A stretch of DNA of 64,000 nt from Neisseria leonii. GTDB lineage: Bacteria > Pseudomonadota > Gammaproteobacteria > Burkholderiales > Neisseriaceae. The DNA is taken from assembly GCF_028776105.2 (NCBI RefSeq), contig NZ_CP145606.1, positions 2,046,001 through 2,110,000 of the forward strand, in the 5' to 3' direction. The position numbers and the translations under genes were made by a program. The notes below the pieces were generated by a model, which was given only the letters and a program-made list of their open reading frames with translations, had not been told where the DNA came from and searched no databases. Below are positions 46,202 to 55,403 of the stretch, in pieces. The first letter of the stretch is position 1; each line of letters opens with the position of its first letter.

Positions 46202-47014
46202 ATGACACCTGCCGAATTTTTCCGCCGCACCGCGCTGCCCAGACGGGAAGCGCGTCTGCTGTTGCAGCATATCAGCGGCTATACGGCGGCCGAATGTCTG
46301 ACCCGCGACGGCGAAGCGCTGGCAGACGGACAGGCCGAAGCCTTGTCCGCATTGGCCGCGCGCCGTCTGGCGGGCGAACCGCTGGCCTATATAGTGGGTT
46401 GGCGCGAGTTTTACGGCCGCCGTTTGGCCGTCTCGCCCGCCACCCTGATTCCGCGCCCCGAAACCGAGCATTTGGTCGATGAGGTACTGGCGCGGCTGCC
46501 GCCGTCGGGTAGCGTGTGGGATTTGGGTACCGGCAGCGGCGCGCTGGCGGTCAGCATTGCGCTGGAACGGCCCGATGCCGATGTGTTTGCCAGCGACATC
46601 AGCGAAGCGGCTTTGGCGGTGGCGCGGCAGAACGCGCAGGATTTGGGGGCGGCGGTGGCATTTGCCGCCGGTTCGTGGTTTGCCGCCATGCCGTCTGAAA
46701 ACGGCGGCCGCCGGTTTGACATTCTGGTGTCCAATCCGCCCTATATCGAAGCGGGTGATGCGCATCTGCGGCAGGGCGATTTGCGCTTCGAGCCGCAAAA
46801 CGCCTTAACCGATTTTTCAGACGGCCTGTCGTGTATCCGCACCTTGGCCGCAGGCGCGGCGGCATGGCTGAAACCGGGCGGCTGGCTGCTGGTGGAGCAC
46901 GGCTACAACCAAGGCGAAGCCTGCCGCCGCATTTTTGCCGGCAACGGCTGGCAGGAGATTGCCACGCTGCCCGATTTGGCGGGGCTGGACCGCATCACGC
47001 TCGGCCGTCTGTAA
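46202..47014 (+). CDS. prmC: Peptide chain release factor N5-glutamine methyltransferase
   Basis: PrmC methylates the GGQ glutamine of release factors. The 270-residue product has the N-terminal helical domain (RREARLLLQHISG), IPRPETEHLVDEVLARL, the AdoMet loop VWDLGTGSGALAVSIAL, and the catalytic NPPYIEAGD. AGGA at 46193-46196 fits ATG 46202 better than the overlapping ATG 46199. Internal DUS cause the sequences MPSENGGR and DFSDGLSC, unusual tolerated insertions in a catalytic-domain loop. Confidence 0.94.
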   Translation: MTPAEFFRRTALPRREARLLLQHISGYTAAECLTRDGEALADGQAEALSALAARRLAGEPLAYIVGWREFYGRRLAVSPATLIPRPETEHLVDEVLARLPPSGSVWDLGTGSGALAVSIALERPDADVFASDISEAALAVARQNAQDLGAAVAFAAGSWFAAMPSENGGRRFDILVSNPPYIEAGDAHLRQGDLRFEPQNALTDFSDGLSCIRTLAAGAAAWLKPGGWLLVEHGYNQGEACRRIFAGNGWQEIATLPDLAGLDRITLGRL

Positions 47015-47032
47015 GCGGCATACCGATACGGA

Positions 47033-47058
47033 AAAACGCGCCCGTGGGCGCGTTTTTT
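47033..47058 (+). terminator. Rho-independent terminator after prmC
   Basis: AAAACGCGCCC (47033-47043 region) pairs with GGGCGCGTTTT across a short GT loop and continues into a T run by 47058. Confidence 0.85.
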
Positions 47059-47074
47059 GCAGACTGCAAGGCCG

Positions 47075-48496
47075 TCAGAGAATCGGGCTGGCGGATGCGA
47101 CCAGATTTTGCCACAAACGCCGCCAGACCGGCCATGCGGCGATTCGGGCTTCGGTAATGCGCTGCGAATCGGCCAGATACTGCCGCTGCCGCCCAATCAC
47201 CTGCCCGCAGAGGGCGGCATCGTCAAACAGAATATTGTTTTCAAAATTCAGATCGAAACTGCGCCGGTCGAGATTGGTCGAACCGGTCAGGCAGAGACGG
47301 CCGTCCAGCGTCAGGGTTTTGGCGTGCAGCAGGCCGGGCGCGTATTCGAAAACGGCGACACCGGCTGCGAGCAGGCTGCGGTAGTGGCTGCGGCTGGCTG
47401 CGGCAACGATACGGGAATCGTTGCGCTGCGGCAGAATCAGGCGCACGTCCACACCGCGCAGGGCGGCGGCACACAGGGCGCTGAGAACGGTAGCGTCGGG
47501 GACGAAATACGGTGTGCTGATCCACAGTTGCCGTTGTGCCGTACCGATTAAGGCGGCCAGAAACTGCGGTGTCGATTGCGCGCGCTCGGTCGGGCCTTCG
47601 CCCATCACCTGTGCGCCGATGCCGTCTGAAAAGGGCTTGGCGGCGGGAAGCTCGGGCAGGGTGCGGCCGGTGGCACTTTGCCAGTCGGCGGCGAACAGCA
47701 GGCGCATTTGTGCGGCAACCGGCCCCTGCCAGCGCAGCATGATGTCTACCCAAGGTGCGAATCTGGCTTTGACGGCAAACGATTCGTCCGCACAGTTCTG
47801 GCTGCCGCAATGGGTGATTTCGCCGTCAATCAGCGTGATTTTGCGGTGGTTGCGCAGATCGATGCGGCCGGTCAGTATGGTGTGCAGCGGCCGGTCGATC
47901 GGCAGCGCAACGGCCGTCTGGACGCCGGCGGCGGCCATATCGCGCCATGTGCGGCTGCGGAGGAAAGCGCGCGAACCCAAGCCGTCTGCCAGAGCGCGGC
48001 AAACCACGCCGCGTTGCGCGGCACGAATCAGCGCACGGGCAACGGCGCGGCCGGTGTCGTCGTCCAGCCAGATGTAGTAGAGCACGCATATTTCGCGGCG
48101 GGCGGCTTCCATATCCGCCAGCAGGCGCGCACGGGCACTGCTGCCGTCGGTCATCAGTTCGGCGCGGTTGCCCGCCACCGGGTAGAAACCGTTGATGCTG
48201 TGCAGATAGGCAAACGGCGCGCGGTAGGCATCGGGAACGGCATCGATCAGGGCGGGCGTACCCGCTGCGGCACCCGCATTTTCCCGCAGGGCGGCGGACA
48301 GCGCATGATAGGTGCGGGCGGCTCCGCGTCCCAGCGAAATTTCGCCGAACAGAAAATACAGCAGGCTGCCGCCGAACGGGAACAGCCAGACGGCAACGCA
48401 CCATGCGACACGTTTTTCCGGCAATAAACCGTCGCGCAGAAAAATGCGCAGGCTCAGCGGCAGGACAACCAGCAGGTGGAAATAGAGAATCGGCAT
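47075..48496 (-). CDS. cls: Cardiolipin synthase (phospholipase D superfamily)
   Basis: Cls condenses phosphatidyl donors to cardiolipin in the inner membrane. The 473-residue protein has two N-terminal membrane segments (LYFHLLVVLPLSLRI and VAWCVAVWLFPFGGSLLYFLFG) and two HKD motifs: LRNHRKITLIDG near residue 215 and LLHAKTLTLDGRLCLTGSTNLD near residue 395. It is divergent from the gamma-carbonic anhydrase gene. Confidence 0.9.
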   Translation of the reverse strand: MPILYFHLLVVLPLSLRIFLRDGLLPEKRVAWCVAVWLFPFGGSLLYFLFGEISLGRGAARTYHALSAALRENAGAAAGTPALIDAVPDAYRAPFAYLHSINGFYPVAGNRAELMTDGSSARARLLADMEAARREICVLYYIWLDDDTGRAVARALIRAAQRGVVCRALADGLGSRAFLRSRTWRDMAAAGVQTAVALPIDRPLHTILTGRIDLRNHRKITLIDGEITHCGSQNCADESFAVKARFAPWVDIMLRWQGPVAAQMRLLFAADWQSATGRTLPELPAAKPFSDGIGAQVMGEGPTERAQSTPQFLAALIGTAQRQLWISTPYFVPDATVLSALCAAALRGVDVRLILPQRNDSRIVAAASRSHYRSLLAAGVAVFEYAPGLLHAKTLTLDGRLCLTGSTNLDRRSFDLNFENNILFDDAALCGQVIGRQRQYLADSQRITEARIAAWPVWRRLWQNLVASASPIL

Positions 48497-48517
48497 GGAG
48501 TCGGTTCCGGCAGGGCA

Positions 48518-48559
48518 GGCCGTCTGAAAAAACGGTACGGCGCGGCTTTCAGACGGCCC
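48518..48559. terminator. Inverted-DUS hairpin between cls and the gamma-carbonic anhydrase gene
   Basis: AGGCCGTCTGAA (48518-48529) and TTCAGACGGCCC (48548-48559) form an 11-12 bp stem. It lies upstream of both divergent genes, so it is unlikely to terminate either one and may be just a DUS pair. Confidence 0.45.
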
Positions 48560-48694
48560 GGGACAGTTTGACCGCAGCGGGCAATAGGCGGATTATAGCG
48601 ATAAAACGGCGCGGCGGCAGAATCCGGCGGCAATGTAAGGCCGTCTGAATGCCGCACGGGCATAGCATGAAATTTTTCCAAGCAGGAGAGTGTG

Positions 48695-49234
48695 ATGAGT
48701 ATCCGTCCGTATCAAAACCGCCTGCCCGAAGTGGGCGGGCGCGTTTACATTGATGAAGCCGCCGTCGTCATCGGCAGAGTGAAGCTGGGCGACGAGGTGT
48801 CGGTGTGGCCGTGTGCCGTACTGCGCGGCGATGTGAACGACATCCGCATCGGCGCGCGCAGCAATATTCAGGACGGCAGCGTGCTGCACGTTACCGACCC
48901 GTCCGCCGCGCAGCCGCAAGGCTCGCCGCTGACGCTGGGCGAGGAAGTTACCGTGGGACACCGCGTGATTCTGCACGGCTGTACCATCGGCAACCGTGTG
49001 CTGGTGGGCATGGGGGCGGTGGTACTGGACGATGCGGTGGTGGAAGACGAAGTCATCATCGGCGCGGGGTCGCTGGTGCCGCCGCGCAAACGGCTGGCGG
49101 GCGGCTGGCTGTATATGGGCGCGCCGGTGAAGGCCGTGCGCGAGCTGACGGCGCAGGAGCGCGCGTTTCTAAGCCAATCGGCGCAAAACTATGTCGATAC
49201 CGCTGCCGCATACCGTGCCGGTCAGGCCGTCTGA
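48695..49234 (+). CDS. Gamma-carbonic anhydrase family protein (left-handed beta-helix)
   Basis: The 179-residue hexapeptide-repeat protein has the gamma-CA layout: SVWPCAVLRGDVNDIRIGARSNIQDGSVLHV and VGHRVILHGCTIGNRVLVGMGAVV, with the candidate zinc histidines in VLHV, GHRV and LHGC. YrdA-type relatives have weak or no carbonic anhydrase activity. AGGAGA at 48684 favours ATG 48695 over GTG 48692. An inverted DUS follows. Confidence 0.85.
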   Translation: MSIRPYQNRLPEVGGRVYIDEAAVVIGRVKLGDEVSVWPCAVLRGDVNDIRIGARSNIQDGSVLHVTDPSAAQPQGSPLTLGEEVTVGHRVILHGCTIGNRVLVGMGAVVLDDAVVEDEVIIGAGSLVPPRKRLAGGWLYMGAPVKAVRELTAQERAFLSQSAQNYVDTAAAYRAGQAV

Positions 49235-49268
49235 ACCGCCGGTCTGCGTATTTTTCAGACGGCCTTTG
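49224..49268. terminator. Inverted-DUS terminator after the gamma-carbonic anhydrase gene
   Basis: AGGCCGTCTGAA (49224-49235, overlapping the stop codon) and TTCAGACGGCCT (49254-49265) form a 12-bp stem followed by TTTGG. Confidence 0.6.
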
Positions 49269-49427
49269 GTGCGTATTCGTGAAGCAATATTACGCTTTGA
49301 TGACAGTCGGTGCCGATATGGCCGGTTTTGACCGTATAAAAACGCAATATAGGTAATTTTGCAACAACTGCTTTGCGTTTGGCGTTACAATACTGCCATC
49401 TGCAACCGCATTTCCGAGGAGCCGCAC

Positions 49428-50888
49428 ATGAATACTGCGCCGCGCGATACCGCCCGTATCCGCCACAATACCAAAATCGTCGCCACTTTGGGGCCGGGCA
49501 GCAATCAGATCGATCTGCTGCGCGATATGATTCTGGTCGGCGGGCTGAATGTGGTGCGCTTCAATTTCAGCCACGGCAGTGCCGAATTTCATCAGGAAAA
49601 CGCCCGCATCGTGCGCGAGGCGGCGCGGCAGGCGGAGCGTGAGGTGGCGATTATGGCCGATTTGCAGGGGCCGAAAATCCGTGTCGGCAGGCTGGCTGGC
49701 GGCCAGGTGGCGGTGGCGGCGGGCGAGCCGGTACTGTTTGATGCCGCACTGGCGGGCGAGGGCAGCCGGGCGCGCATCGGTTTGGATTACCGCGACCTGC
49801 CCAATGATGTGAAAAGCGGCGATGTGCTGCTGCTGGACGACGGTTTGCTGACGGTTACGGTGGAGAAAGTGGAAGGCAGCGAAATCCACACGGTGGCCAA
49901 CAACAGCCATATCCTGAAAAGCAACAAAGGCATCAATAAATTGGGCGGCGGCCTGAGTGCGGGTGCGTTTACCGAAAAGGATTTCCGCGACCTGAAAACG
50001 GCCGTGGCTATCGGCTGTGATTATCTGGCGATCAGTTTTGTCAAAAATGCCGAAGACATGAAAATCGCCCGCGATGCGGTGGCGGCCGAGTGCAAAGACG
50101 GTGTGAGGCCGGGCCTGGTGGCGAAAATCGAACGGATTGAGGCGATTGACAATTTAGATGCGATTATCGAAGCCTCAGACGGCATCATGGTGGCGCGCGG
50201 CGATTTGGCGGTGGAAGTGGGCAACGCGGCTGTACCCGCGCTGCAAAAGCGCATGATCAGGCGTGCGCGGGAAATGCGCCGTTTCAGCATCACCGCCACC
50301 CAAATGATGGAAAGTATGATTACCAATCCGGTGCCCACACGTGCGGAAGTAAGCGATGTGGCCAACGCCGTGCTGGACGGCACCGATGCGGTAATGTGTT
50401 CGGCCGAGACCGCTGTCGGTGCATATCCGTTTGAAACTGTGCGCTACATGGCCATGATTTGCGCGGCGGCGGAGAAGGAGCAGGATTCGCTGGTCGGTAT
50501 GAGCGATGATTTCGACAACAGTCTGCGCACCGACCACGCCATTGCGGGCGGTGCCGTCCATATCGCCCGCCGCATCGGTGCCAAGGCGATTGTTACGCTG
50601 ACCGAAAGCGGCACAACGGCTTTCCAAATCAGCCGCCACGGTATCCAGATTCCGATTTATGCGTTCACGCCCAGCGTGGCCGCCCAGCGGCGCATGGCGA
50701 TGTACCGAGGGGTGCGCCCGCTCCGGCTGGAAACCGGAAAGGTGCATGAGACCGCGCTCAATGAGGTGGAGGCGGTTTTGACCGAGCGCCGAATCCTGCA
50801 AAGCGGCGACCAATACATCATTACCAGCGGTTCGCATATGCGCGAGGTGGGATCGACCAACCAGTTGCAGGTGGTGCAGGTGCGCTGA
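49428..50888 (+). CDS. pyk: Pyruvate kinase
   Basis: Pyruvate kinase makes ATP and pyruvate from phosphoenolpyruvate. The 486-residue product has the N-terminal NTKIVATLGPGSN, VRFNFSHGSAEFH, IMADLQGPKIRVG, the active-site IEASDGIMVARGDLAVEV, and SITATQMMESMI. ATG 49428 has GAGGA at 49416-49420; the in-frame ATG 49359 would add non-conserved leader. A proper terminator lies 15 bases after the stop. Confidence 0.95.
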   Translation: MNTAPRDTARIRHNTKIVATLGPGSNQIDLLRDMILVGGLNVVRFNFSHGSAEFHQENARIVREAARQAEREVAIMADLQGPKIRVGRLAGGQVAVAAGEPVLFDAALAGEGSRARIGLDYRDLPNDVKSGDVLLLDDGLLTVTVEKVEGSEIHTVANNSHILKSNKGINKLGGGLSAGAFTEKDFRDLKTAVAIGCDYLAISFVKNAEDMKIARDAVAAECKDGVRPGLVAKIERIEAIDNLDAIIEASDGIMVARGDLAVEVGNAAVPALQKRMIRRAREMRRFSITATQMMESMITNPVPTRAEVSDVANAVLDGTDAVMCSAETAVGAYPFETVRYMAMICAAAEKEQDSLVGMSDDFDNSLRTDHAIAGGAVHIARRIGAKAIVTLTESGTTAFQISRHGIQIPIYAFTPSVAAQRRMAMYRGVRPLRLETGKVHETALNEVEAVLTERRILQSGDQYIITSGSHMREVGSTNQLQVVQVR

Positions 50889-50902
50889 TGCACGGAATAC
50901 GG

Positions 50903-50929
50903 ACGGCGGGCGGTTTGCCCGCCGTTTTT
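50903..50929 (+). terminator. Rho-independent terminator of pyk
   Basis: ACGGCGGGC (50903-50911) pairs with GCCCGCCGT (50917-50925) around a 5-base loop, ending in T5. Confidence 0.9.
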
Positions 50930-51062
50930 GTCTGCCTTTGAACGGCATGACAGGCCGTCTGAAAACGGTATTCTGGCGGATTTGTGCCGACAAGTGCCGA
51001 GGTTTGCGGCAATCACGGCCGTGCATGATAAACTGGCGGCTGCCTGACGATGGAGAACGATG

Positions 51063-51563
51063 ATGGGAAAACGGCTTGCAGCACTGCCGGTATGGCTGGT
51101 ATTGGCCGATATGGTGTACGGTTTGGCTGTCAATATCGGACAGAGTGTGGCCGGTATGCCGAAAAGCGTAGTCGGTACGGACGGGCTGCCCGTGTCGCCG
51201 GAAATCGCGTTCAGCGGCCTGCAACTGCTGGCCAACGGCGGTATGGTAGCGGTTATCGGCTTCGGTTTGGTGGTTTTGTTGCGGCTCAACCGCACCGTTG
51301 CGCAGGGAACGGTGATGCCCGTCGGTGCCTTTTCCCTGCTCGGACTCTTGGCGGTGCTGGCGTTTTCCCTGCCGTCGCTTTGGCAGTGGCTGTGGGCGGT
51401 CATCCGTTTGGCGGACGGGGTGCAGACGGTGGATTGGGGCAACTGGCGTTATCTGGCGGTGGCGTTGTGTCTGCCTTGGGTCGGTGTGCTGTGTCTGGTG
51501 CGGCTCGTCGGCCGGTACCGGCTGGCCAAACGGCCGCCGCAGACGGCATCAGGCTCTTTTTGA
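51063..51563 (+). CDS. Hypothetical integral membrane protein, four predicted spans
   Basis: The 166-residue product is mostly hydrophobic, with spans at about residues 8-28 (PVWLVLADMVYGLAV), 52-75, 85-105 and 125-145, separated by short loops, and a basic tail RYRLAKRPP. No conserved catalytic motif is seen. It resembles DUF-type inner-membrane proteins in Neisseriaceae. GGAGA at 51052-51056 fits ATG 51063 (or 51060). A bidirectional terminator separates it from pnp. Confidence 0.6.
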   Translation: MGKRLAALPVWLVLADMVYGLAVNIGQSVAGMPKSVVGTDGLPVSPEIAFSGLQLLANGGMVAVIGFGLVVLLRLNRTVAQGTVMPVGAFSLLGLLAVLAFSLPSLWQWLWAVIRLADGVQTVDWGNWRYLAVALCLPWVGVLCLVRLVGRYRLAKRPPQTASGSF

Positions 51564-51582
51564 CCGCTTTGCGGCGCACAAA

Positions 51583-51615
51583 AAAGCGGAATCCCGTCGG
51601 ACAGGATTCCGCTTT
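51583..51615. terminator. Bidirectional terminator between the membrane protein and pnp
   Basis: AAAGCGGAATCC (51583-51594) and GGATTCCGCTTT (51604-51615) form a 12-bp stem with A/T runs on both sides, so it can end both convergent transcripts. Confidence 0.85.
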
Positions 51616-51644
51616 CGTTTGGCCGTTTCAGACGGCCTGACTGC

Positions 51645-53771
51645 TTATTCGGCTGTTTCCGTACGCTCTTCGCGTGCCGGGGCTTCCAGCAGGGCTTTGA
51701 TGGACAGGCGTACGCGGCCGCGGTCGTCCACTTCCAGTGCTTTGACTTTCACGCTTTGGCCGACTTGCAGATAGTCGCCGACGTTTTTCACGCGCTCGTG
51801 GGCGATTTGGCTGATGTGCACCAAGCCGTCTTTGCCCGGCATCACGGATACAATCGCACCGACATTGTTGTCGAGGATTTTCAGTACCGTACCTTCGTAC
51901 ACTTTGCCGACTTCCACTTCGGCCGTAATCTCTTCAATGCGTTTTTTCGCTGCTTCGCCCGCTTCGCCGGTAACGGCGGCGATGGTAACGGTACCGTCGT
52001 CTTCGATGTTGATTTCGGTACCGGTTTCGGCGGTCAGCGCGCGGATGGTTTCGCCGCCTTTACCGATGACGTCGCGGATTTTTTCAGGGTTGATTTTCAT
52101 GGTGTAGAGACGCGGCGCGTGTTGCGACAACTCTTGCGGGCCTTCCACGGCGTTTTTCATCTGTTCCAGAATGTGCAGGCGGGCCTCTTTGGCCTGATCC
52201 AGCGCAATCTGCATGATTTCTTTGGTGATGCCTTGGATTTTGATGTCCATTTGTAGGGCGGTAACGCCTTCGGTGGTACCGGCCACTTTGAAATCCATAT
52301 CGCCCAAGTGGTCTTCATCGCCCAGAATATCGGTCAGTACGGCGAATTTGTTGCCTTCCAGAATCAGACCCATGGCAATGCCGGCAACATGCGCTTTTAA
52401 CGGCACACCGGCGGAGAGCAGGCTCAGGCAGCCGCCGCAGACGGAGGCCATGGAAGAGGAACCGTTGGATTCGGTGATTTCGGAAACCACGCGCATGGTG
52501 TAGCTGAAATCTTCCGGATCCGGCAGCACGGCAATCAAAGCGCGTTTGGCCAGACGGCCGTGGCCGATTTCGCGGCGTTTGGGCGGGCCCATGCGGCCGA
52601 CTTCGCCGGTGGAATAGGGCGGGAAGTTGTAGTGCAGCATAAAGCGGTCGGAGTATTCGCCGCTGAGCGCGTCAATAATCTGCTCGTCGCGCGACGTACC
52701 CAGTGTGGCAACGGCCAAGGCTTGGGTTTCGCCGCGTGTGAACAGGGCGGAACCGTGGGTGCGCGGCAATACGCCGGTCTGAATGTCAATCGGGCGCACG
52801 GTGCGCGTGTCGCGGCCGTCGATGCGCGGCTGGCCGTCGAGAATCTGACCGCGGACAACGGCCGCTTCCAGATGTTTGAAAATGCCTTTGATTTCGTTGG
52901 CGGCCAGCGTGTCGGTTTCTTCGGTAATCAGCGCTTCTTTAACTGCTGCCCATGCTTCGTCCAGCTTCGCGCTGCGGGCCTGTTTCGAGCGGATTTTGAA
53001 GGCTTCGCCGATGGCGGCACCGGCAATTTCGCGCACTTTCGCCACCAGTTCTTCATTGGTTTCGGGCGCTTTCCAGTCCCAAACTTCGGGATTGACGGCA
53101 TCGGCAAATTCATTGATGGCGCGGATCACGTCCTGCATCTGTTCGTGGCCGTACACCACTGCGCCGAGCATCACGTCTTCCGGCAGCACTTGGGCTTCCG
53201 ATTCCACCATCAATACGGCTTTTTCGGTACCGGCCACCACCAGATCCAGCTGCGAAGCCGCCAGTTCGGTTTTGGTGGGATTGAGAAGATATCGGCCGTC
53301 TGAATAGCCCACGCGTGCCGCGCCGATGGGGCCGGCAAACGGTACGCCGGTCAGTACCAGCGCGGCCGATGCACCGATCATGGCGGGAATGTCGGAGTCG
53401 ATTTCGGGGTCGAGCGAAACCACCATCGCTACGATTTGAATGTCGTGGTAGAAACCTTCGGGGAACAGCGGGCGGATCGGGCGGTCGATCAGGCGGCTGG
53501 TGAGGATTTCTTTTTCGCTCTGTTTGCCTTCGCGCTTGAAGAAGCCGCCGGGGATTTTGCCGGCCGCATAAGTACGTTCCAGATAATCGACGGTCAGCGG
53601 GAAAAAGTCCTGACCGGCTTTGACTTCTTTATTGGCGGTAACGGCAACCAGTACAACGGTGTCGCCCATGGAGACTTTAACGGCCGCCGAGGCTTGGCGT
53701 GCGATTTCGCCGGTTTCCAAAGTAACGGTCTGATTGCCGTATTGGAAGGATTTAACGTGTTTTTCAAACAT
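51645..53771 (-). CDS. pnp: Polyribonucleotide nucleotidyltransferase (PNPase)
   Basis: PNPase degrades RNA 3'-5' using phosphate, as a trimer. The 708-residue product begins [21 protein letters not shown], has two RNase PH domains (residues 1-140 and 315-540; catalytic region [19 protein letters not shown]), a KH domain ([20 protein letters not shown], residues 555-610) and a C-terminal S1 domain (ending in [16 protein letters not shown] and the acidic tail). The start at 53771 matches the family; an in-frame extension to 53828 lacks conservation. Confidence 0.95.
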   Translation of the reverse strand: MFEKHVKSFQYGNQTVTLETGEIARQASAAVKVSMGDTVVLVAVTANKEVKAGQDFFPLTVDYLERTYAAGKIPGGFFKREGKQSEKEILTSRLIDRPIRPLFPEGFYHDIQIVAMVVSLDPEIDSDIPAMIGASAALVLTGVPFAGPIGAARVGYSDGRYLLNPTKTELAASQLDLVVAGTEKAVLMVESEAQVLPEDVMLGAVVYGHEQMQDVIRAINEFADAVNPEVWDWKAPETNEELVAKVREIAGAAIGEAFKIRSKQARSAKLDEAWAAVKEALITEETDTLAANEIKGIFKHLEAAVVRGQILDGQPRIDGRDTRTVRPIDIQTGVLPRTHGSALFTRGETQALAVATLGTSRDEQIIDALSGEYSDRFMLHYNFPPYSTGEVGRMGPPKRREIGHGRLAKRALIAVLPDPEDFSYTMRVVSEITESNGSSSMASVCGGCLSLLSAGVPLKAHVAGIAMGLILEGNKFAVLTDILGDEDHLGDMDFKVAGTTEGVTALQMDIKIQGITKEIMQIALDQAKEARLHILEQMKNAVEGPQELSQHAPRLYTMKINPEKIRDVIGKGGETIRALTAETGTEINIEDDGTVTIAAVTGEAGEAAKKRIEEITAEVEVGKVYEGTVLKILDNNVGAIVSVMPGKDGLVHISQIAHERVKNVGDYLQVGQSVKVKALEVDDRGRVRLSIKALLEAPAREERTETAE

Positions 53772-53965
53772 GGATTTTCCTTTAAACAAAAAGATGCCGC
53801 CGGCCGCTAAAATACTAATGATGCACACTGAATCCGCTAATGTGCATGGTTAGAATTTCAGACGGCCTTTGGCGTACAGGGGATTGGCACACAGGGGTGC
53901 GCAAACGCCTTATTATGCCATAAATCGGTTTGCGGGGGAAAAGGGCGGGAGCGGGCGGAGACAGG

Positions 53966-53992
53966 CAAAAAAATAACCGCATCAAAGCGGTT
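53966..53992 (-). terminator. Terminator of the tRNA operon
   Basis: On the minus strand AACCGC and GCGGTT form a 6-bp stem (53975-53992) with a 6-base loop, followed by A7 on the plus strand (53967-53973), i.e. T7 on the minus strand. It lies just past the tRNA-Leu 3' end. Confidence 0.8.
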
Positions 53993-54000
53993 GTTTGTGG

Positions 54001-54087
54001 TGCCCGGGACCGGAATCGAACCGGTACGCCCGTATTAGGGGCGACGGATTTTAAGTCCGTTGTGTCTACCAATTTCACCACCCGGGC
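54001..54087 (-). tRNA. tRNA-Leu (anticodon TAA), CCA encoded at 53998-54000
   Basis: An 87-nt tRNA with acceptor stem GCCCGGG/CCCGGGC, D-arm GTGGTGAAATTGGTAGACAC, anticodon arm ACGGACTTAAAATCCGT with anticodon TAA, a long variable arm and the T-loop TTCGATT. The CCA tail is encoded. Confidence 0.95.
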
Positions 54088-54121
54088 GTATCCCGAACAG
54101 CATCGGAATAACGGAACTTGG

Positions 54122-54196
54122 AGGCGGGGGCGCGGATTTTAACCGGCCTGTATAAGGGTTGCACCCCTTATCGCATCAACACTCTGCCACCCCGCC
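54122..54196 (-). tRNA. Degenerate tRNA-Cys-like gene (anticodon GCA), probable pseudo-tRNA; CCA at 54119-54121
   Basis: The 7-bp acceptor stem GGCGGGG/CCCCGCC, the U73 discriminator typical of tRNA-Cys, an encoded CCA and the D-arm TGGCAGAGTGTTGATGC are good. The anticodon arm reads TAAGGG-GTGCAA-CCCTTA, a GCA anticodon in a 6-base loop instead of 7. The T-arm is GCCGG-TTAAAAT-CCGCG with only three paired bases and no TTC, and one extra base lies between it and the acceptor stem. It sits directly beside a canonical tRNA-Cys in the same operon, so it may be a decayed duplicate or an atypical tRNA. Confidence 0.6.
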
Positions 54197-54222
54197 GTAA
54201 AACGCTGTGCAAACAAGATTGG

Positions 54223-54293
54223 AGGCGGGAGTCGGAATCGAACCGGCGTAGACGGATTTGCAATCCGCTGCATAACCACTTTGCTATCCCGCC
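54223..54293 (-). tRNA. tRNA-Cys (anticodon GCA), CCA at 54220-54222
   Basis: A 71-nt tRNA with GGCGGGA/TCCCGCC acceptor stem, AGCAAAGTGGTTATGC D-arm, anticodon arm GCGGATTGCAAATCCGT (7-base loop, GCA), normal T-loop TTCGATT and U73. Confidence 0.95.
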
Positions 54294-54341
54294 ATAAAAG
54301 AAATTCAAGTTGCCGGGCTGTACAACTTGAATATAGATTGG

Positions 54342-54414
54342 AGCGGGAAACGAGTCTCGAACTCGCGACCTCAACCTTGGCAAGGTTGCGCTCTACCAAC
54401 TGAGCTATTCCCGC
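54342..54414 (-). tRNA. tRNA-Gly (anticodon GCC), copy 1
   Basis: Acceptor GCGGGAA/TTCCCGC, D-arm TAGCTCAGTTGGTAGAGC, anticodon arm CAACCTTGCCAAGGTTG with GCC, T-loop TTCGAGA. CCA encoded at 54339-54341. Confidence 0.96.
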
Positions 54415-54436
54415 GTTGTTTCAAGTAGCGTTGTGG

Positions 54437-54509
54437 AGCGGGAAACGAGTCTCGAACTCGCGACCTCAACCTTGGCAAGGTTGCGCTCTACCAACTGAGC
54501 TATTCCCGC
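54437..54509 (-). tRNA. tRNA-Gly (anticodon GCC), copy 2
   Basis: Identical in sequence to copy 1 over the mature tRNA, with CCA encoded at 54434-54436. Confidence 0.96.
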
Positions 54510-54534
54510 ATGATACTTGAAAAACAAACTGTGG

Positions 54535-54607
54535 AGCGGGAAACGAGTCTCGAACTCGCGACCTCAACCTTGGCAAGGTTGCGCTCTACCAACTGAGCTA
54601 TTCCCGC
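54535..54607 (-). tRNA. tRNA-Gly (anticodon GCC), copy 3
   Basis: Identical to copies 1 and 2, with CCA encoded at 54532-54534. First of the tRNAs after pgsA in the direction of transcription. Confidence 0.96.
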
Positions 54608-54682
54608 ATTTGATGCCGTGCATCAAAAGAAGATGCGCATTATAAATGATCCGGAAGGGCTGTCAAGGGGTGTGCGGCAAAA

Positions 54683-55249
54683 TTATGGCTGAAATTCGCG
54701 CCAGGCCATTTTCAGGTAGTAGAACATCGACCACAGCGTGAGAACGGAAGCGGTAAACATCAGCAGATTGCCCCAGAAAATCAGGTTCAGGCCGAAGAAG
54801 TCGGGCGCGCCTGCCAAGAGCAGCAGAATGGCGGCCATTTGGGCGGCGGTTTTGAGTTTGCCGACGGTGGCGACGGCCACGCTGCTGCGCCGGCCTGTCT
54901 GCGCCATCCATTCGCGCAGGGCGGAGATGGTGATTTCGCGGCCGATGATAATCATGGCGTAGATGGCGGCGGTGCGGTCGAGCTTGACCAGTAAAATCAG
55001 GGCGACAGCCACCATCAGTTTGTCGGCCACAGGGTCGAGAAACGCGCCGAAATCGGAGGTTTGCTGCCAGCGTCTTGCCAGATAGCCGTCAAACCAGTCG
55101 GTAATGCCCGCAGCGGCAAAAACGGCGGCGGCCGCCCAATTGACAGTTTGCGGAGCAATCCAGCCGGCGGGCAGGTAGAACAGGACGGTAAACACCGGAA
55201 CGAGCAGAATGCGCATCCAAGTGAGCAAAATGGGGATATTCCACGGCAT
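54683..55249 (-). CDS. pgsA: CDP-diacylglycerol-glycerol-3-phosphate 3-phosphatidyltransferase
   Basis: PgsA makes phosphatidylglycerol phosphate in the inner membrane. The 188-residue protein has about five spans and the CDP-alcohol phosphotransferase motif DWFDGYLARRWQQTSDFGAF followed by LDPVADK (D-x2-DG-x2-AR-x8-G-x3-D-x3-D). The start MPWNIPILLTWMRI at 55249 is the conserved one. The downstream order pgsA, tRNA-Gly, tRNA-Cys, tRNA-Leu matches the E. coli pgsA-glyW-cysT-leuZ operon. Confidence 0.94.
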   Translation of the reverse strand: MPWNIPILLTWMRILLVPVFTVLFYLPAGWIAPQTVNWAAAAVFAAAGITDWFDGYLARRWQQTSDFGAFLDPVADKLMVAVALILLVKLDRTAAIYAMIIIGREITISALREWMAQTGRRSSVAVATVGKLKTAAQMAAILLLLAGAPDFFGLNLIFWGNLLMFTASVLTLWSMFYYLKMAWREFQP

Positions 55250-55403
55250 GGCGGCGGGTTTGATCGGTTGGAGTGGCGGCATTATAGCGGGTTTGTGCCG
55301 ATAAAGCAGTAAACCGCAGCATCGGGAACGGGGCGGGCGGAGGGCATAACAGACCGTCTGAAATATGCGCCGGACGGGCATTTTCAGACGGCCTTCGGGT
55401 GCG

